Assembly (NCBI GenBank): GCA_027946555.1
Contig: JAPEVC010000073.1
Location: 1-64,000, forward strand
Direction of reading: 5' to 3'
DNA length: 64,000 bases
Origin: Gnomoniopsis sp. IMI 355080
Taxonomy: Eukaryota > Ascomycota > Sordariomycetes > Diaporthales > Gnomoniaceae
In this document: positions 34,517-45,329 of the stretch, piece after piece
Layout of the letters: each line of letters opens with the position of its first letter
How positions within the stretch are numbered: position 1 is the first letter of the stretch
Made by a program: the position numbers and the translations under genes
The notes under the pieces: generated by a model
What the model was told of the DNA's origin: nothing
The model's database searches: none
The model's input: only the letters and a program-made list of their open reading frames with translations

Positions 34517-34853
34517 CGTGAGATGGAGCGCGATCGACCTTGGGAGGTAAAGGTCGACTCAAATTGTCAGCTCAAGCTCTTGCTTAGGGAATAAGGGCGG
34601 AATTTGGCAAAGGACTTGTTGGCGGGCACTATTAGAACCGCCAGAATCTTGAATTGGTCGGAACTTGCTTCAAGTTTGGCGAGAGTTTTGGTAGTCTTTT
34701 TACACATCGGAAATTGGCATTACTACGGTGCCAAGCTATTGCAAGCAAACCAAAAGTAATTTAGACACACAGCTACTTGAGTACCCTGCTACCTTGATCG
34801 ACTAACAAGAGCATGGTGAAAGGTGCGTTCGGTGTACGAACCACATGATTTGA

Positions 34854-35447
34854 ATGAGCGAAACTCTGCCAGTGACACAGAACAATTCAAGGAAAAGTGA
34901 CCATTCCAGTGATCTCCATACAGAGTATCTGGAAGTGATTTTTGAGGACACAAACGACGTGGAAGAAACATTGGATGTTACACTTTGTCGTATGCCATCT
35001 GAGCACTCTCTCTTCAAGCTTCCGAGTACGAGGGACTTAAAGCTTCGCCCACAACCTTAATTCGTTTGAGCCTAAAATGAATGTACCATTCTCATTTGTG
35101 GCTCTATTTGGTGTAGTATCTGAGTGACAGTTCAAGGTACATAAAATATGTGTCGTAGGAACGTACTCCGAATTATAATCGAGTGATTTGTTCCATCGTT
35201 GGGTCCGTTGGTCTCGTTCCAGACTCTCTTCGATCTTCCGGTACCAGACCGCGAAGGCACAATGTGCAAAGGAAGCGAAATTCAGAATGGAGATTTAAAG
35301 CTGGTCCTGCGCCCTCGAGGGCTCTTAGTAAAAGCCATCTACAACTTCCTGCTCTGGCTCAGTAGGTTCACATCAAAGGGTAAGAAATTTCGGCCAGTGT
35401 CTCTTATAATCAGACCTCGCTGGCCTGGCTATCTTTTGGGCAGATAA
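34854..35447 (+). pseudogene. two short coding-like frames, possible relic
   Basis: Two neighbouring plus-strand frames, 34854-35060 (68 codons, acidic, with LEVIFEDTNDVEETLDV) and 35199-35447 (82 codons, with FQTLFDLPVPDREG), have amino-acid composition like real protein. No convincing intron joins them, and neither matches a family I know. They could be parts of a decayed gene, or chance. Confidence 0.2.
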
Positions 35448-35833
35448 GATTTCTGGGCATAACATATCCAGGCTACCGCTGACGGCCCCGAGCAGTTGAC
35501 CAGGGTTCAAGGGCAGCATTCAATTCGCTGAAGTAGTCAACTATACAATGGACTTCCGGAGGTTCGAGAAGTGGTCATATATTAGAAAGAGAGGCTACGC
35601 CACTGAATATTATCCAGGAGCGATCAATTATTGGCCGCAGCAGACATACTGAAAATGATTTTCTGTCAGGAGATCATCCCATGAGAGTTGAGGCTCAAAG
35701 CACTTTTATACGTGCTAGAAACTGCTTGAGTGGTTGGATTAGACGAACCCTGACGGCTCCCGCACATATTCTCTATCTATGGGTCAAATTTCCGTATGAT
35801 CACCTAGGCAAAGCGGACGAGACGCGTCTTTCC

Positions 35834-35843
35834 TACCTAGGTA
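35834..35843. repeat. TACCTAGGTA palindrome, copy 4
   Basis: Perfect copy about 380 bp upstream of the Zn2Cys6 regulator. A weaker CACCTAGGCA copy lies at 35801-35810. Confidence 0.7.
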
Positions 35844-36222
35844 GACATCCGACAACCTAAGTTCCCGAAGCCCGATTGTTACGAAGTCGGAATGGGAACT
35901 CAGCAAGTCAAAGATTTCAAGACTCATCCCTCCAATCTGTGAGATGTGTCTGTTCCGCGTTTGGATTTGAACCGTGTGGTAAGGTGTGGCGCTCCGGACT
36001 AACCTCCGCGCAGCCTCGGCGCTTACGTCCGGATTACCTACCTATGGAGTCAGGCAGTTCCTCCAAATTCAGCCAGTCACTCCGTTTCTCCGGTTCTTCG
36101 ACATGCCTCTATCATTTGAGATGGCTGAGAGGCCTCCATACCCAAAGCCTAGTCAGATATTCCTCCCCGTCTCAGACTCGCTCGTGCTGTAACAGGCCTG
36201 CTACTGGACCGACGTGGATGAG

Positions 36223-38534
36223 ATGGCGGACACGGAGGAGCCGGGCCCCGCTCCGTCTTCCTCCGCGAAGCCCCGGATCTCATATGCGTGCGAGGCGTGC
36301 CGAGTGGCCAAGGTCAAATGCCAACCGGGGAACGCAGAAGGCACATGTCGACGGTATATATGCATACCTATAATACCCGACGGCACGATTTCGGACCATC
36401 TGACATATTTCAAATTTCTGATAGATGTGATGCGTCGAGGAGAGAGTGTATCTTCAAACTCGGCCCACGGACCCGAAGGAGACGCTCCAAACTGTACGTA
36501 TGCTCAAGATGACCTGTCAACTGGCCCTGATAATAGTAGTCTGACCTTTGACTCAGTCATCCAGCAGCGACTCGCAGCACACCTCCCCCTTCAGCCCCGT
36601 CAAAGACCTTCACCATTGATGTACCTATGCCAGCGGAGGACGGTGCCGACGAGGCCTCCAACATAGTCCAGCTACACGAAGTCATGATCCAAAACTTAGT
36701 CGACGCAGAAGATCTCCCTGGTGACAGAAAGAACCCGCTGATGACGGACGTCCCGTCCTCAACCAGCGGCAGTGGGGCTTTCTCAACCTCGACGCCATCC
36801 GTTGGCTCCCGCTCCGTTCAAGACTTCAGCAGCATTCAACCACAGTTCAACTTGGACTCTGCCGCAATTCTGCTAGAATCATTCAAGGTTTGCATGTTGC
36901 CTTATTTCCCAGTCATAATCCTCTCGCCTGACGCAACTGTTCCGAGCCTTGCGAAAGAGAGGCCGTTTATTCTCCTTGCAATATTAGCTGCTGCTAGTGG
37001 CGGCAGAAGCTTACAAGGGCATAATCTATATGATGAAGAGTTCCGAAAGGTTTTGGGACTCAAATTTGTCAGTGGTGGTGAGCGAAGCTTGGAATTGTTG
37101 ATAGGACTCTTGATCTACTGCGCCTGGTATGTATTTCGCGCTGCATTTTTCTATTACATCAATCCGCATCTGTGTAAGACGAATACGGCTCAATCTAAAT
37201 TTCCTAGGTATCCATTCCATCTTAGGCCGAAGAACAAGCAAGCCTTGCAGTATCTCCGGATGGCCAGCGACATCGTCCGCGATCTAGACCTGGATCAGCC
37301 TCTTGACGGCATCGTCTTTGCCGAGGCAAGGTCCAACCCAAAGCGAATGAACAGCATTAGAGCGTATCTGGCCACACAATACCTCTGTTCAGGGTTTGCA
37401 GCCGCTTGGAAAAAGACCGATACTCTTCCATTCCAGAATTGGACGGCTACATGCTGCGACATCCTCTCGGGTAACGACAATGCTTTAGCGGCCACATCGG
37501 ACCAGACCTTGGCATACCTTTGTCGCCTACAGCACTTCGTCGCTGAAGCTGCGCAGATAAACAAGCGTGGAGGGGGGGAACAGCACGAAGAGCAACACAT
37601 CTTGCTCATGGTCAAAGGCATGGAGGCGCAGCTCCAGGAGATTCAGTGTCAACTGTCCTCAGAAATATCCTCCCAATGTAAGGACAATACTTGCCAAGGA
37701 ACTCAAGCATTGCATCTGTGTGACTGACGGGACTTTCTAGCCATACTTCACATGGCGAATCTCATCACCAACATAGTCCTTTGTGGCTTTCCACTTCTCA
37801 AATTTCCATATGTGAGAACGCAGAAGCGGGACCAGTCCTCGGCCGCTTACGCAGATCCTGACAGACTATTCCGTTGTGCAACCATGCTTCGCACGTGGTA
37901 CGATTACATCCTTTCCGTCCCGACCGCCGAGTTCTCTTACTTGCCAGGAACTGTCTGGGCTCAACTCGTCGCTTCCATCATTCTAGGGCTTCGACTATCT
38001 TTCCCACTCCCTAATGGAGGTACGGACTGGGACCACGCTGCAGCACGCCGGGTCCTGAACTTTGGTGATTTCCTAACCCAGTTTTCAAGAGGCGTAGATG
38101 GGGTTGACGGCGCGGATCTGGCGCCGACGTCCAGTCGTAGGAGCACAGGCACCGACGTACTATCTGCAAGCAAACTGGTGGTCGATATGGTCAGGCGCAA
38201 ATACGAAAAGCGTCTCGCGGCTCTGGAGATGGCGGAGGCCACACGAGGCCCCCATCATCCGGGGCTTGCAGGCTTGGACAAGAGCGTGAATAAATGTCCC
38301 ATGTTGGACGGAAGCTTGGATCAGTACATCCAGGACTGGGATGAGAGGTTCTTTGGCCCCACCAGCTATTTCAGTCCAGTACAGGGAATTTCTGGGCTGG
38401 AGGCTGGGACAGGGACGTCTGCGTCGGGGTCAGAATCACAGCCAGCCCATTTTCACGATTTGTGGGCGACCATGACGATGGGTTGGAGCCAAGACCTCGA
38501 TGGCATTGGTAATATGGACTTCAACGGTGTCTAG
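36223..38534 (+). CDS. Zn2Cys6 fungal-type transcription factor
   Basis: Nuclear DNA-binding regulator. Five exons: 36223-36353, 36425-36493, 36557-37126, 37208-37677 and 37741-38534; predicted 677 aa. The zinc cluster is C-X2-C-X6-C-X8-C-X2-C-X6-C with Cys23, 26, 33, 42, 45 and 52, and is completed only by splicing exon 1 to exon 2. It is followed by a basic linker (RTRRRRSK). The middle region contains PYFPVIILSP, ERPFILLAILAAASG, LIYCAWYPFHLRPKNKQ and QYLRMASDIVRDLDL, the pattern of the fungal-specific regulatory domain. Intron 3 (81 nt) is a multiple of three and contains no in-frame stop, so retention would insert 27 residues. The ATG at 36223 is the first in-frame one before the cluster. 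The target is unknown; the nearest neighbours are the peptide transporter and peptidase genes. Confidence 0.92.
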
Positions 38535-38696
38535 AACATATACTCGAGAAACACCTTCTGAAGCTTGAAGCTTGCAAATTCAATTTCAATCTTATTTCGG
38601 AAGACTTCCAGTCTTGTATTGAGCGAATGAGGATTAGAGCAGGCGGAACAGACTAGCATTGATGTCTATGGTTTGAACCAAAGCTTCTGTCTACGT

Positions 38697-41036
38697 TTAT
38701 GCGTCTAACTTTAGCTTTTCTAGCATAGTGTCGATCTTCCTCAACAGTATCTGGTAATTTTGCGCATCCAGGTCGAACTCATCAGAAACCTCTTCTCCTT
38801 CCAGGGTCCGGACAACACCTGCTGTTTGGCCAACAGTAGGTTGAAAGACGCCATTGATGCCGGCTGCAGGAGCATGCTGATCCAGATTGTCTGTACCCCC
38901 AATCTTATTGTTCGCCAGCCGTTCCTCGCCGGCCGCCACCAGATCTTCCACCGCTTCAGCTCTGATCTCGCCCTCGTCATCAAGCATCTCGTCCAAGCCA
39001 GCATCTTCAAACCTCAGACGGAATCGTTCGGAGAGATAGTAGCGGATATCGTCCAGCAGCTCAATGGTGTCTGTCTCTTCTCGCTTTTTGATCCTCGATG
39101 CAGATTCCTGGATGAGGTCGGCAAATTCGGGCTCGTCGATGTAATCCTCGAGTCTATACGCCAAGTATCGAGCGCCAAATTCTTCAAGACGCTGGACGCG
39201 AAGGTCCCAAGCTGCATGCATCACGTCGTAAATATCGATGGGTTCCATCTCAACTTGCTGCGGCTCGGCGTCATGGTCATTGGTGTGTGTCCTGTCGACA
39301 AGGATGTTGTTGGTCGCACTACCCAACGTGCTGATCGCAACGGCGGCTTTCGTTTTGAGTTTTTCCATGAGCAGCATGTCTGCAGTATAGAGAAGTTCTA
39401 GCGCAAACTCCAGAGGAACATCTGCCTTCTCCGTGTACATGAAGGTGAGGATGATCTCCAGGACCTCGGGACAGCAGTCGACCTTAACGATGTGCAAGTG
39501 TTCCGTTTCTTGGGCCTCGAGAAATTCGTTTGAGAACATGGCTTCAAAATATGGACTCCGAATCAGCATGGCTCGGTGAACAGGATACACGACGGATTTC
39601 TTTGGTTTCTTCGAGTTGCCGTTGACGGATGCTTTTTCAGACGCAGGACCGATCGGTATTCCGTTAAAGCCAATTAGTGCAGCATCCTGTTCATCCCCAT
39701 GCGCCTCATACTCTTCGTCTTCCTCATCAGCACGTAGCAAACAGTCGGCGAATATAGAGTTGTCACGTTTCCACTTGATATCGTTTACCTTTCTGGTGTC
39801 AACCACCATTTTGTGACCCAATATGTTTTCCTTGAAAAAGGTCTCAACCTGGACCTGTGCCCGATTGACCTCATCTTGGTACCTTTGCCGAGCTAGTCGC
39901 CGGTCATCCAGGGACAGCATGGCTTCCCAAAGCTTCTCAACCTCGAGCTGCCTCCTGAGTTTATCGATGCCTTTGAATATTTCCTCCTCGGTAGTTGAAG
40001 TGCGCGCGTCCACGACGTCTCTGGGTAATTCGCCAAGATAAAGATAACGAGCCACTAGTCGGAAGGCCTCGGCGGGTATGACGTGCGAAACTTTCCAGCC
40101 CTTTGTATCCGGTGCATCTGCAAGCTTCTTTCGAAAGTACGGTGTCCTTGATGACAGTAGGAACTTGTGCAGGTGCAGTTCAGTGGTCCCTGAGGTGAGG
40201 GTGATGTCGGCTGTCTTTGGGATATCCCTCGTCAATAATGAAGTTATGTGCGAAGACCATGGTTGCAAGGGGTCTGTCGATTTAGAATAATCGTAAGATA
40301 AGAGCAGGTTCCTGATCTTGTCGTTTAGAGCATTGTAGACTGCTCTCTCGCCTTGGAAAGTATTTCTCTCTGCAAGAGCGCCTGAATGGATTGTTAGCCG
40401 TTGTCAATAAGGCGCACTACTTGCACGCTGCGATGAACACCCCGCGTCCTCTTCTGCGCAGTCAGGCCTCTTGGTTGGACGTGATTCTGCTAGTCTGGAA
40501 AGCAGCTCATGTGGTATAGCCCCTCGGAACGTAAGATTTGATATGAATGTTGGGGACCCCCGCAGAGGCTCCCAGAAAATGGCTTTCCAAAGCATCCGGC
40601 TTCTCTATCAACGTGCTTGTGGGACAGGACTGGGGTTGCTGGTACGTTCGGGTAGACTCTTCCATTGGTACCATGAATCGAAGGAGTCACTCACCCGCTT
40701 CAAGAAGTAGCTGGACGAGCTCAAAATGCCCGCACAGACTGGCCTACCATCAACCAGTCAGACCTCATGTCCTCTGCTGAACGGTGCTGATACGAAAGCT
40801 GTACTCACGATGATCAGAGGCGTGTAGTCAAAGTGATCCTTCCCGTTAATGTTGACGCCCGAGTTCATTAGTTCTTGGCAAGTTTTCAGATCTCCTTTCC
40901 GGCAGGCGTGCAGGAATTTTGTAAAGTCTGACGACTGCTCGAGAGGATTCTCATCGCGGAGAACACCGCTTGCGATGAGTAAGTTCTCGTCTTTGAGCTT
41001 CGCCTCGAGCTCGAACTTCTTTAGTACAGATGCCAT
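38697..41036 (-). CDS. ankyrin and double-BTB domain protein (ABTB1-like)
   Basis: Predicted 653 aa from exons 41036-40809, 40743-40695 and 40381-38697. Residues ~35-95 form ankyrin-type repeats (FLHACRKGDLKTCQELMNSG, YTPLIIASLCGHFELVQLLLEAGA). Two BTB/POZ domains follow: one beginning ADITLTSGTTELHLHKFLLSSR and a second with YPVHRAMLIRSPYFEAMFSNEF. A BACK-like helical region and an acidic C-terminal part end the protein. BTB proteins of this kind act as substrate adaptors for cullin-3 ubiquitin ligases; that role is inferred from the family. Intron 2 is 313 nt, long for this window, but both joins are in phase and reproduce the expected sequence (LLLEAGALAERNTFQGERAVYNALND). It is divergent from the NIMA-like kinase, with 533 bp between start codons. 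Confidence 0.92.
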
Positions 41037-41569
41037 TTCAAAGCAAAGAAGAAAAATTCACCATTGCCTCGTTTGTCGTACTAAGTGACGAAACCAGACA
41101 GAGCGGTATGAAGGAAAAAGGTTTATTACGAATGTGTCTGAATGTCGTCGGATTTAAGCCCGGTGGTGATCCCGTATCGGTCCCGATTGTGGCGGATAAT
41201 GCACGGACCATCTGCCGTCACTGGAAGCCAGGGTGCATCAAGGGTCCCCTGTCTCACCTGCAGTTGCCCTGCCAACGACCACCAGTATTTGCGAATCAAC
41301 CTGAAGCAGGGCCAATGCGAGATGTGAACCCTCAAACACCACAGCGTCCCATTTTCTCCTCTCAAGACAGACTTTCGCGACGTAAACATCATCACCAACC
41401 ACCTCATACCTGCTGCTTGCTGCTTGCAGTAGTCCCCTACTAACCCCCACAGGTACACCTCTTCCCATTGTTTGTTTGCCTTCTCACCTTAGCTGTATGG
41501 ATCATCGCTTTCCATTCTCTTTCTCCATCCATTGACTGCAAGACACCGCAGTCGTGGGTACATTCCAAG
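41037..41569. promoter_or_regulatory. divergent promoter region (ABTB1-like / NIMA-like kinase)
   Basis: Gene-free DNA between divergent start codons. CTACTAACCCCCACAG at about 41437-41452 looks like a branch site and acceptor, suggesting an intron in the 5' leader of the kinase mRNA. No donor could be fixed with confidence. Confidence 0.4.
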
Positions 41570-43888
41570 ATGTCGTCAGATAGCCCTTCCGACTATGAAG
41601 TGCTGGAAAAGATCGGTAAGCTCAATAACGCCAATCATTCTCTAACATTTGGAACATAAACTCTGCCATCATTTTCCGAGTTATTCCATTGCCCCTCAAC
41701 TGTCTGGTCGCTCTTGGTGATGCTTACCATCAATGTTTCCTAGGACATGGCTCCTTTGGAATCATCCGCAAGGTCCGCCGGAAGGCAGACAATACCATTG
41801 TCTGTCGCAAAGAGGTCAGCTACTTGAAGATGTCCCAGAAGGAGCGTGAGCAACTCCACGCCGAGTTTACCATCCTTTCCTCGCTTCGTCATCCCAACAT
41901 CGTCGGCTACTACCACCGAGAACACCTCAAGACCACTCAGGACCTATATATCTACATGGAATACTGTGGAAACGGCGACCTGGGCCGTGTCATTCGAAAC
42001 CTACAAGCCAAGAACGAGTACGCTGAGGAAGCATTCGTTTGGAGCATCTTTTCCCAACTTGTTACCGCCTTGTACCGCTGCCACTACGGCGTTGATCCAC
42101 CCGAGGTTGGAAAAGATGTTATGGGGTTGTGTCCCACCGCAAGGCCCCAGACGCCGGCTGGCGGCATGACCATTTTGCACCGTGACCTCAAGCCGGAAAA
42201 TAGTATGTCCCATCCATAGCGACGCGGCTGGTCAGCAGATTTCGCTGACAAACCTTGCAGTTTTTCTTGGTGAGGACAACTCTGTGAAGCTTGGTGACTT
42301 CGGGCTGTCCAAAGTCCTCACCTCGCAACAGTTTGCTTCCACGTACGTGGGAACGCCCTTTTACATGTCACCCGAGATCTGCGCCGCGGAAACATACACC
42401 CTCAAGTCAGACGTCTGGTCATTGGGCTGTATAATATACGAACTTTGTACGAGGGAACCTCCTTTCAACGCCAAGTCTCACTATCAACTGGTTCAAAAAA
42501 TCAAAGAGGGCAAAGTCGCCCCGTTGCCGGACATATACTCCCCAGAACTCAGCGCTGTCATCAGAGACTGCCTACGAGTCAACCCCGATCGGAGACCCGA
42601 CACCGCTGCTTTGCTCAACCTCCCAGTCGTTCGGTTGATGCGCAAGGAGCGAGAAGTTGTGGAAATGGGTCGTGCTCTCCAGAAGCGAGAGGCATCAGTA
42701 CAGAAGAAGGAAGAATCACTCAGCCGACGTGTTCGTGAGCTCGAGAAGAGGGTACAGAAGTTGGATACGGACAAAGTTGCCATCAGGCATGAAATCGACG
42801 CCTCACTGCGACGGGAATGGGAAGTGAAAGCTCGTTTGGAGATTGATCGAATGATAAGCCAGGAAATGGAGCTTCTTCAAGGGAAGTTCGAAGAGGAGGT
42901 ACAGGCTCGTGTGCAAGTCGAGTTGCGGCAGCAGCATAAGAAGATGGTTGCCTTCGCAGCAGATGAGCGGATGGACTTTAACTCATCGGCCTCAAAGTCG
43001 GAATTTCCTTACTCTTCCATCGGGGCTGGGAGTACGCAGAGCGGCATGACGGCCGAGACGGACATGACGGAGTATTCGGCCGCGCCTGACACCCCGAAGG
43101 ACGACGTAAAGAAGGGATCGAGGACGCCTTTCGTCCGTGCCCAAACGATGTACGCTGGCCCTATGGGCACCCCAATGGATGTCGACAAATTCTCGCCTTC
43201 ACCATGTGCAATTGCATCCCTCTCCCTTTCACCTCGCCGCAAGAACGGAGGTAAGGGTCCTTTCGTTCACCAAGCCAACATCTTTGCCACGGATCAGTGG
43301 CGAAAGGTGCCGGAGATACCCGATGACTTTGATTCCGACCCCGAAGATGATGAATCCGACGAGGTCCCGACATCCCCTTCACCTACGCGCAAGGTGAAGA
43401 AAGTGGTCAACGCTTCGCGACCATCCCTTGCACACATGAACACGGCGCCGGCGGAAAGTCTGATCAAGAACAAGCCGTCTCTGCCCGCCCCAGCTCGCAC
43501 GACGGCTGGGCTCCTGCACATGAATTCGAATCAGGACATGCGGTCTCCCAGCATCCTCCGTGATCGTGGCTCCCCCAACCGCCAAATTTCCAAGATTCCG
43601 TCGTTCTCGAACTTGTCGGGGACTGGTAGTGACTCGTCCGGCAGGAGTGGCCTGTCTCGCAAAACCTCCCTAACTGGTCCCCCCAGTAGTGGCGGTGGTC
43701 TAGTCAGTAAGGTGGGAAACATCAGGGGCCGAACCCTTGTCGAGCTGACACAAGCCCGCGCTGGCGGCCGAACAATGAGCAGTAATGAGAACTCGAAGCC
43801 CGCTGTCTGGGATCCGGACACGGAGGAGATGCCCAGTCCTTTCTTGATCCGGAGCAAGCACATTCCCAAGCCCATCCCGAGTGTGTGA
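41570..43888 (+). CDS. nimA: NIMA-type mitotic serine/threonine kinase
   Basis: Protein kinase that drives entry into mitosis in filamentous fungi (Aspergillus NIMA, yeast Kin3). Exons 41570-41615, 41744-42202 and 42261-43888; predicted 710 aa. The glycine loop (IGHGSFGIIRKV) is split by intron 1. HRDLKPEN places the catalytic Asp at residue 163, immediately before intron 2, and DFG is at 181-183. An insert (CHYGVDPPEVGKD to PAGGMTIL) between the catalytic-loop helix and HRD is characteristic of filamentous-fungal NIMA. After the kinase domain, about residues 310-410, comes a charged coiled coil (RALQKREASVQKKEESLSRR and on) for dimerisation. The long Ser/Pro-rich tail contains SPSPTRK and SPRRK sites of the type phosphorylated by CDK, and probably controls turnover. 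Identification is strong. Confidence 0.95.
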
Positions 43889-45329
43889 GCTGTTGTTGAC
43901 AGCTATGCACCGAAATGCAAAATCTGTGGGAAATTACTTTGAGAGACGTCAGATGAGCACATATCATGGAAAATGGGCACACCTCTTAAGTGCAAGCAAT
44001 CACAGTCTTGGCGAGCAGCAATCGCACGCATTTTCTTTTTGTGTGTTTTTCCAAATCCCAGAATCCAGCACTAGCATCGTGGAAGAAGGCACAACATCCA
44101 AAAGCAAGAGATACCACGACGAAACCGAAAGAATGGTCATTTCCTTTGTCAACAAGCATGAGAAAATTGGAAAACTGGGGATAACAGATACAGTTGCTTG
44201 AATAGTGGCAGGGAAGACCATCAAACAGCGCACAACGGCCAATGGTCAGGAATCAGTGGCCATCGGCATCAGGATTTCCAACGGAGGCAGGCCTGAAGCG
44301 AGACCATGATGAGTGGTCAGCGACATCAGGTCAGCGGTGCTGCTGCACACAAGGTGGTTTTCATGACAAAAATTTTCGATCACGAATTTCTTTTCAAGAG
44401 TTGCTCTTTTAAGAGTACTTCGATCATGGTTGGCGTTCTAGGAGGATGGCATAATGAGCGGTCGGTCTGAGGTCAGGGCGGGTTTAATTGATCCATGTTG
44501 TATGTTGGATGCCCAGGCTTGATCCTCTTTGTTTATTGGACCTGTAATAGTCCACTTCTTGTCAATTAAGGTTCTCTTCTCTGTACACCCTGTGATATTG
44601 TTGTCATTGTAACGTTAGATGACGGAGAAGAAAACTGATTCTATCTGCATATGATCTGCATTCTGAATTTCCCTTGTTCCATTTGATGGAAGAGCAGCGA
44701 TGAAGATGAGAACAAGGCTGAGCGACAGGGTCTTAGCTTCCTGTGACTTTTTGACTCTCCTGTCAGTGATGCTAGTAGTAGGAGCAGGAGCAATAGAGCA
44801 TATCTGCAGTTGGTCAAGTTAATTTTGAGGAAGTTGCATAGGCAGCTGTGGGTCTCTTGAGGAAACCTCATCCTTTGTCTGTGAATCTCGACACGAAAGA
44901 TATTTTTACTTCATTACTGCATCTGCAGGTCCAGAGGTTGATGAGACTTGTTTGCCTCGCACAGATAGTGGTGCATTGATAGCACAAACATCATCTCTCG
45001 TTTCATTGAAGCAACACAGAGTAGCCGAAACATCTTCAAACAACACCAAGGACGATACACCAGAGAAAACAGCTTCCTGCGCTTCTTTTGGTATGTACAA
45101 TGTCCCAATCTGCCCCATCCCCCCGGAAGCCAGCTTGACATGCACATTTGGCTCACCCACCGCCGCGTCAAGGCACACAGCTTCCGTTTGGTCTCACGCG
45201 ACACAATTCGAGTCTTGTTGACCCACTAAGTAGATCAGTCATTCCAGATACTGCTGAATTTTGCAACCAATCTTTACAAGTTGCCTACTTGGTTCCAGCC
45301 TTTCTTTCATCAACGATCTATCATCAAAC
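43889..45329. other. gene-free region, 1.4 kb
   Basis: Holds the 3' end of the kinase gene and the promoter of the next gene. Opposed open frames at 44906-45178 (minus) and 44952-45221 (plus) cover the same DNA. Neither matches a family or shows splice support, so no gene is called. Confidence 0.45.

Larger units (their letters stand above)
34517..36222. other. gene-free region, 1.7 kb
   Basis: Between divergent start codons of the transporter and the Zn2Cys6 regulator, so it carries both promoters. Two short coding-like frames on the plus strand are listed separately at 34854-35447. A perfect palindrome copy is at 35834-35843. Confidence 0.45.

Noticed and set aside
35963..35973. GGATTTGAACC, a match to a tRNA B-box on the minus strand
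   Set aside because: The flanking bases do not form a T-stem beyond two pairs, and no A-box or acceptor stem is seen.
38670..38679. GGTTTGAACC, another B-box-like sequence
   Set aside because: It is palindrome-like and does not form a T-stem; no other tRNA parts nearby.
40490..40690. Open frame within the 313-nt intron of the ABTB1-like gene
   Set aside because: The exons on both sides join in phase and give the expected family sequence without it.
44906..45221. Opposed 90-codon frames before the membrane-protein gene
   Set aside because: Mutually overlapping; neither has a recognisable domain, signal peptide or intron.
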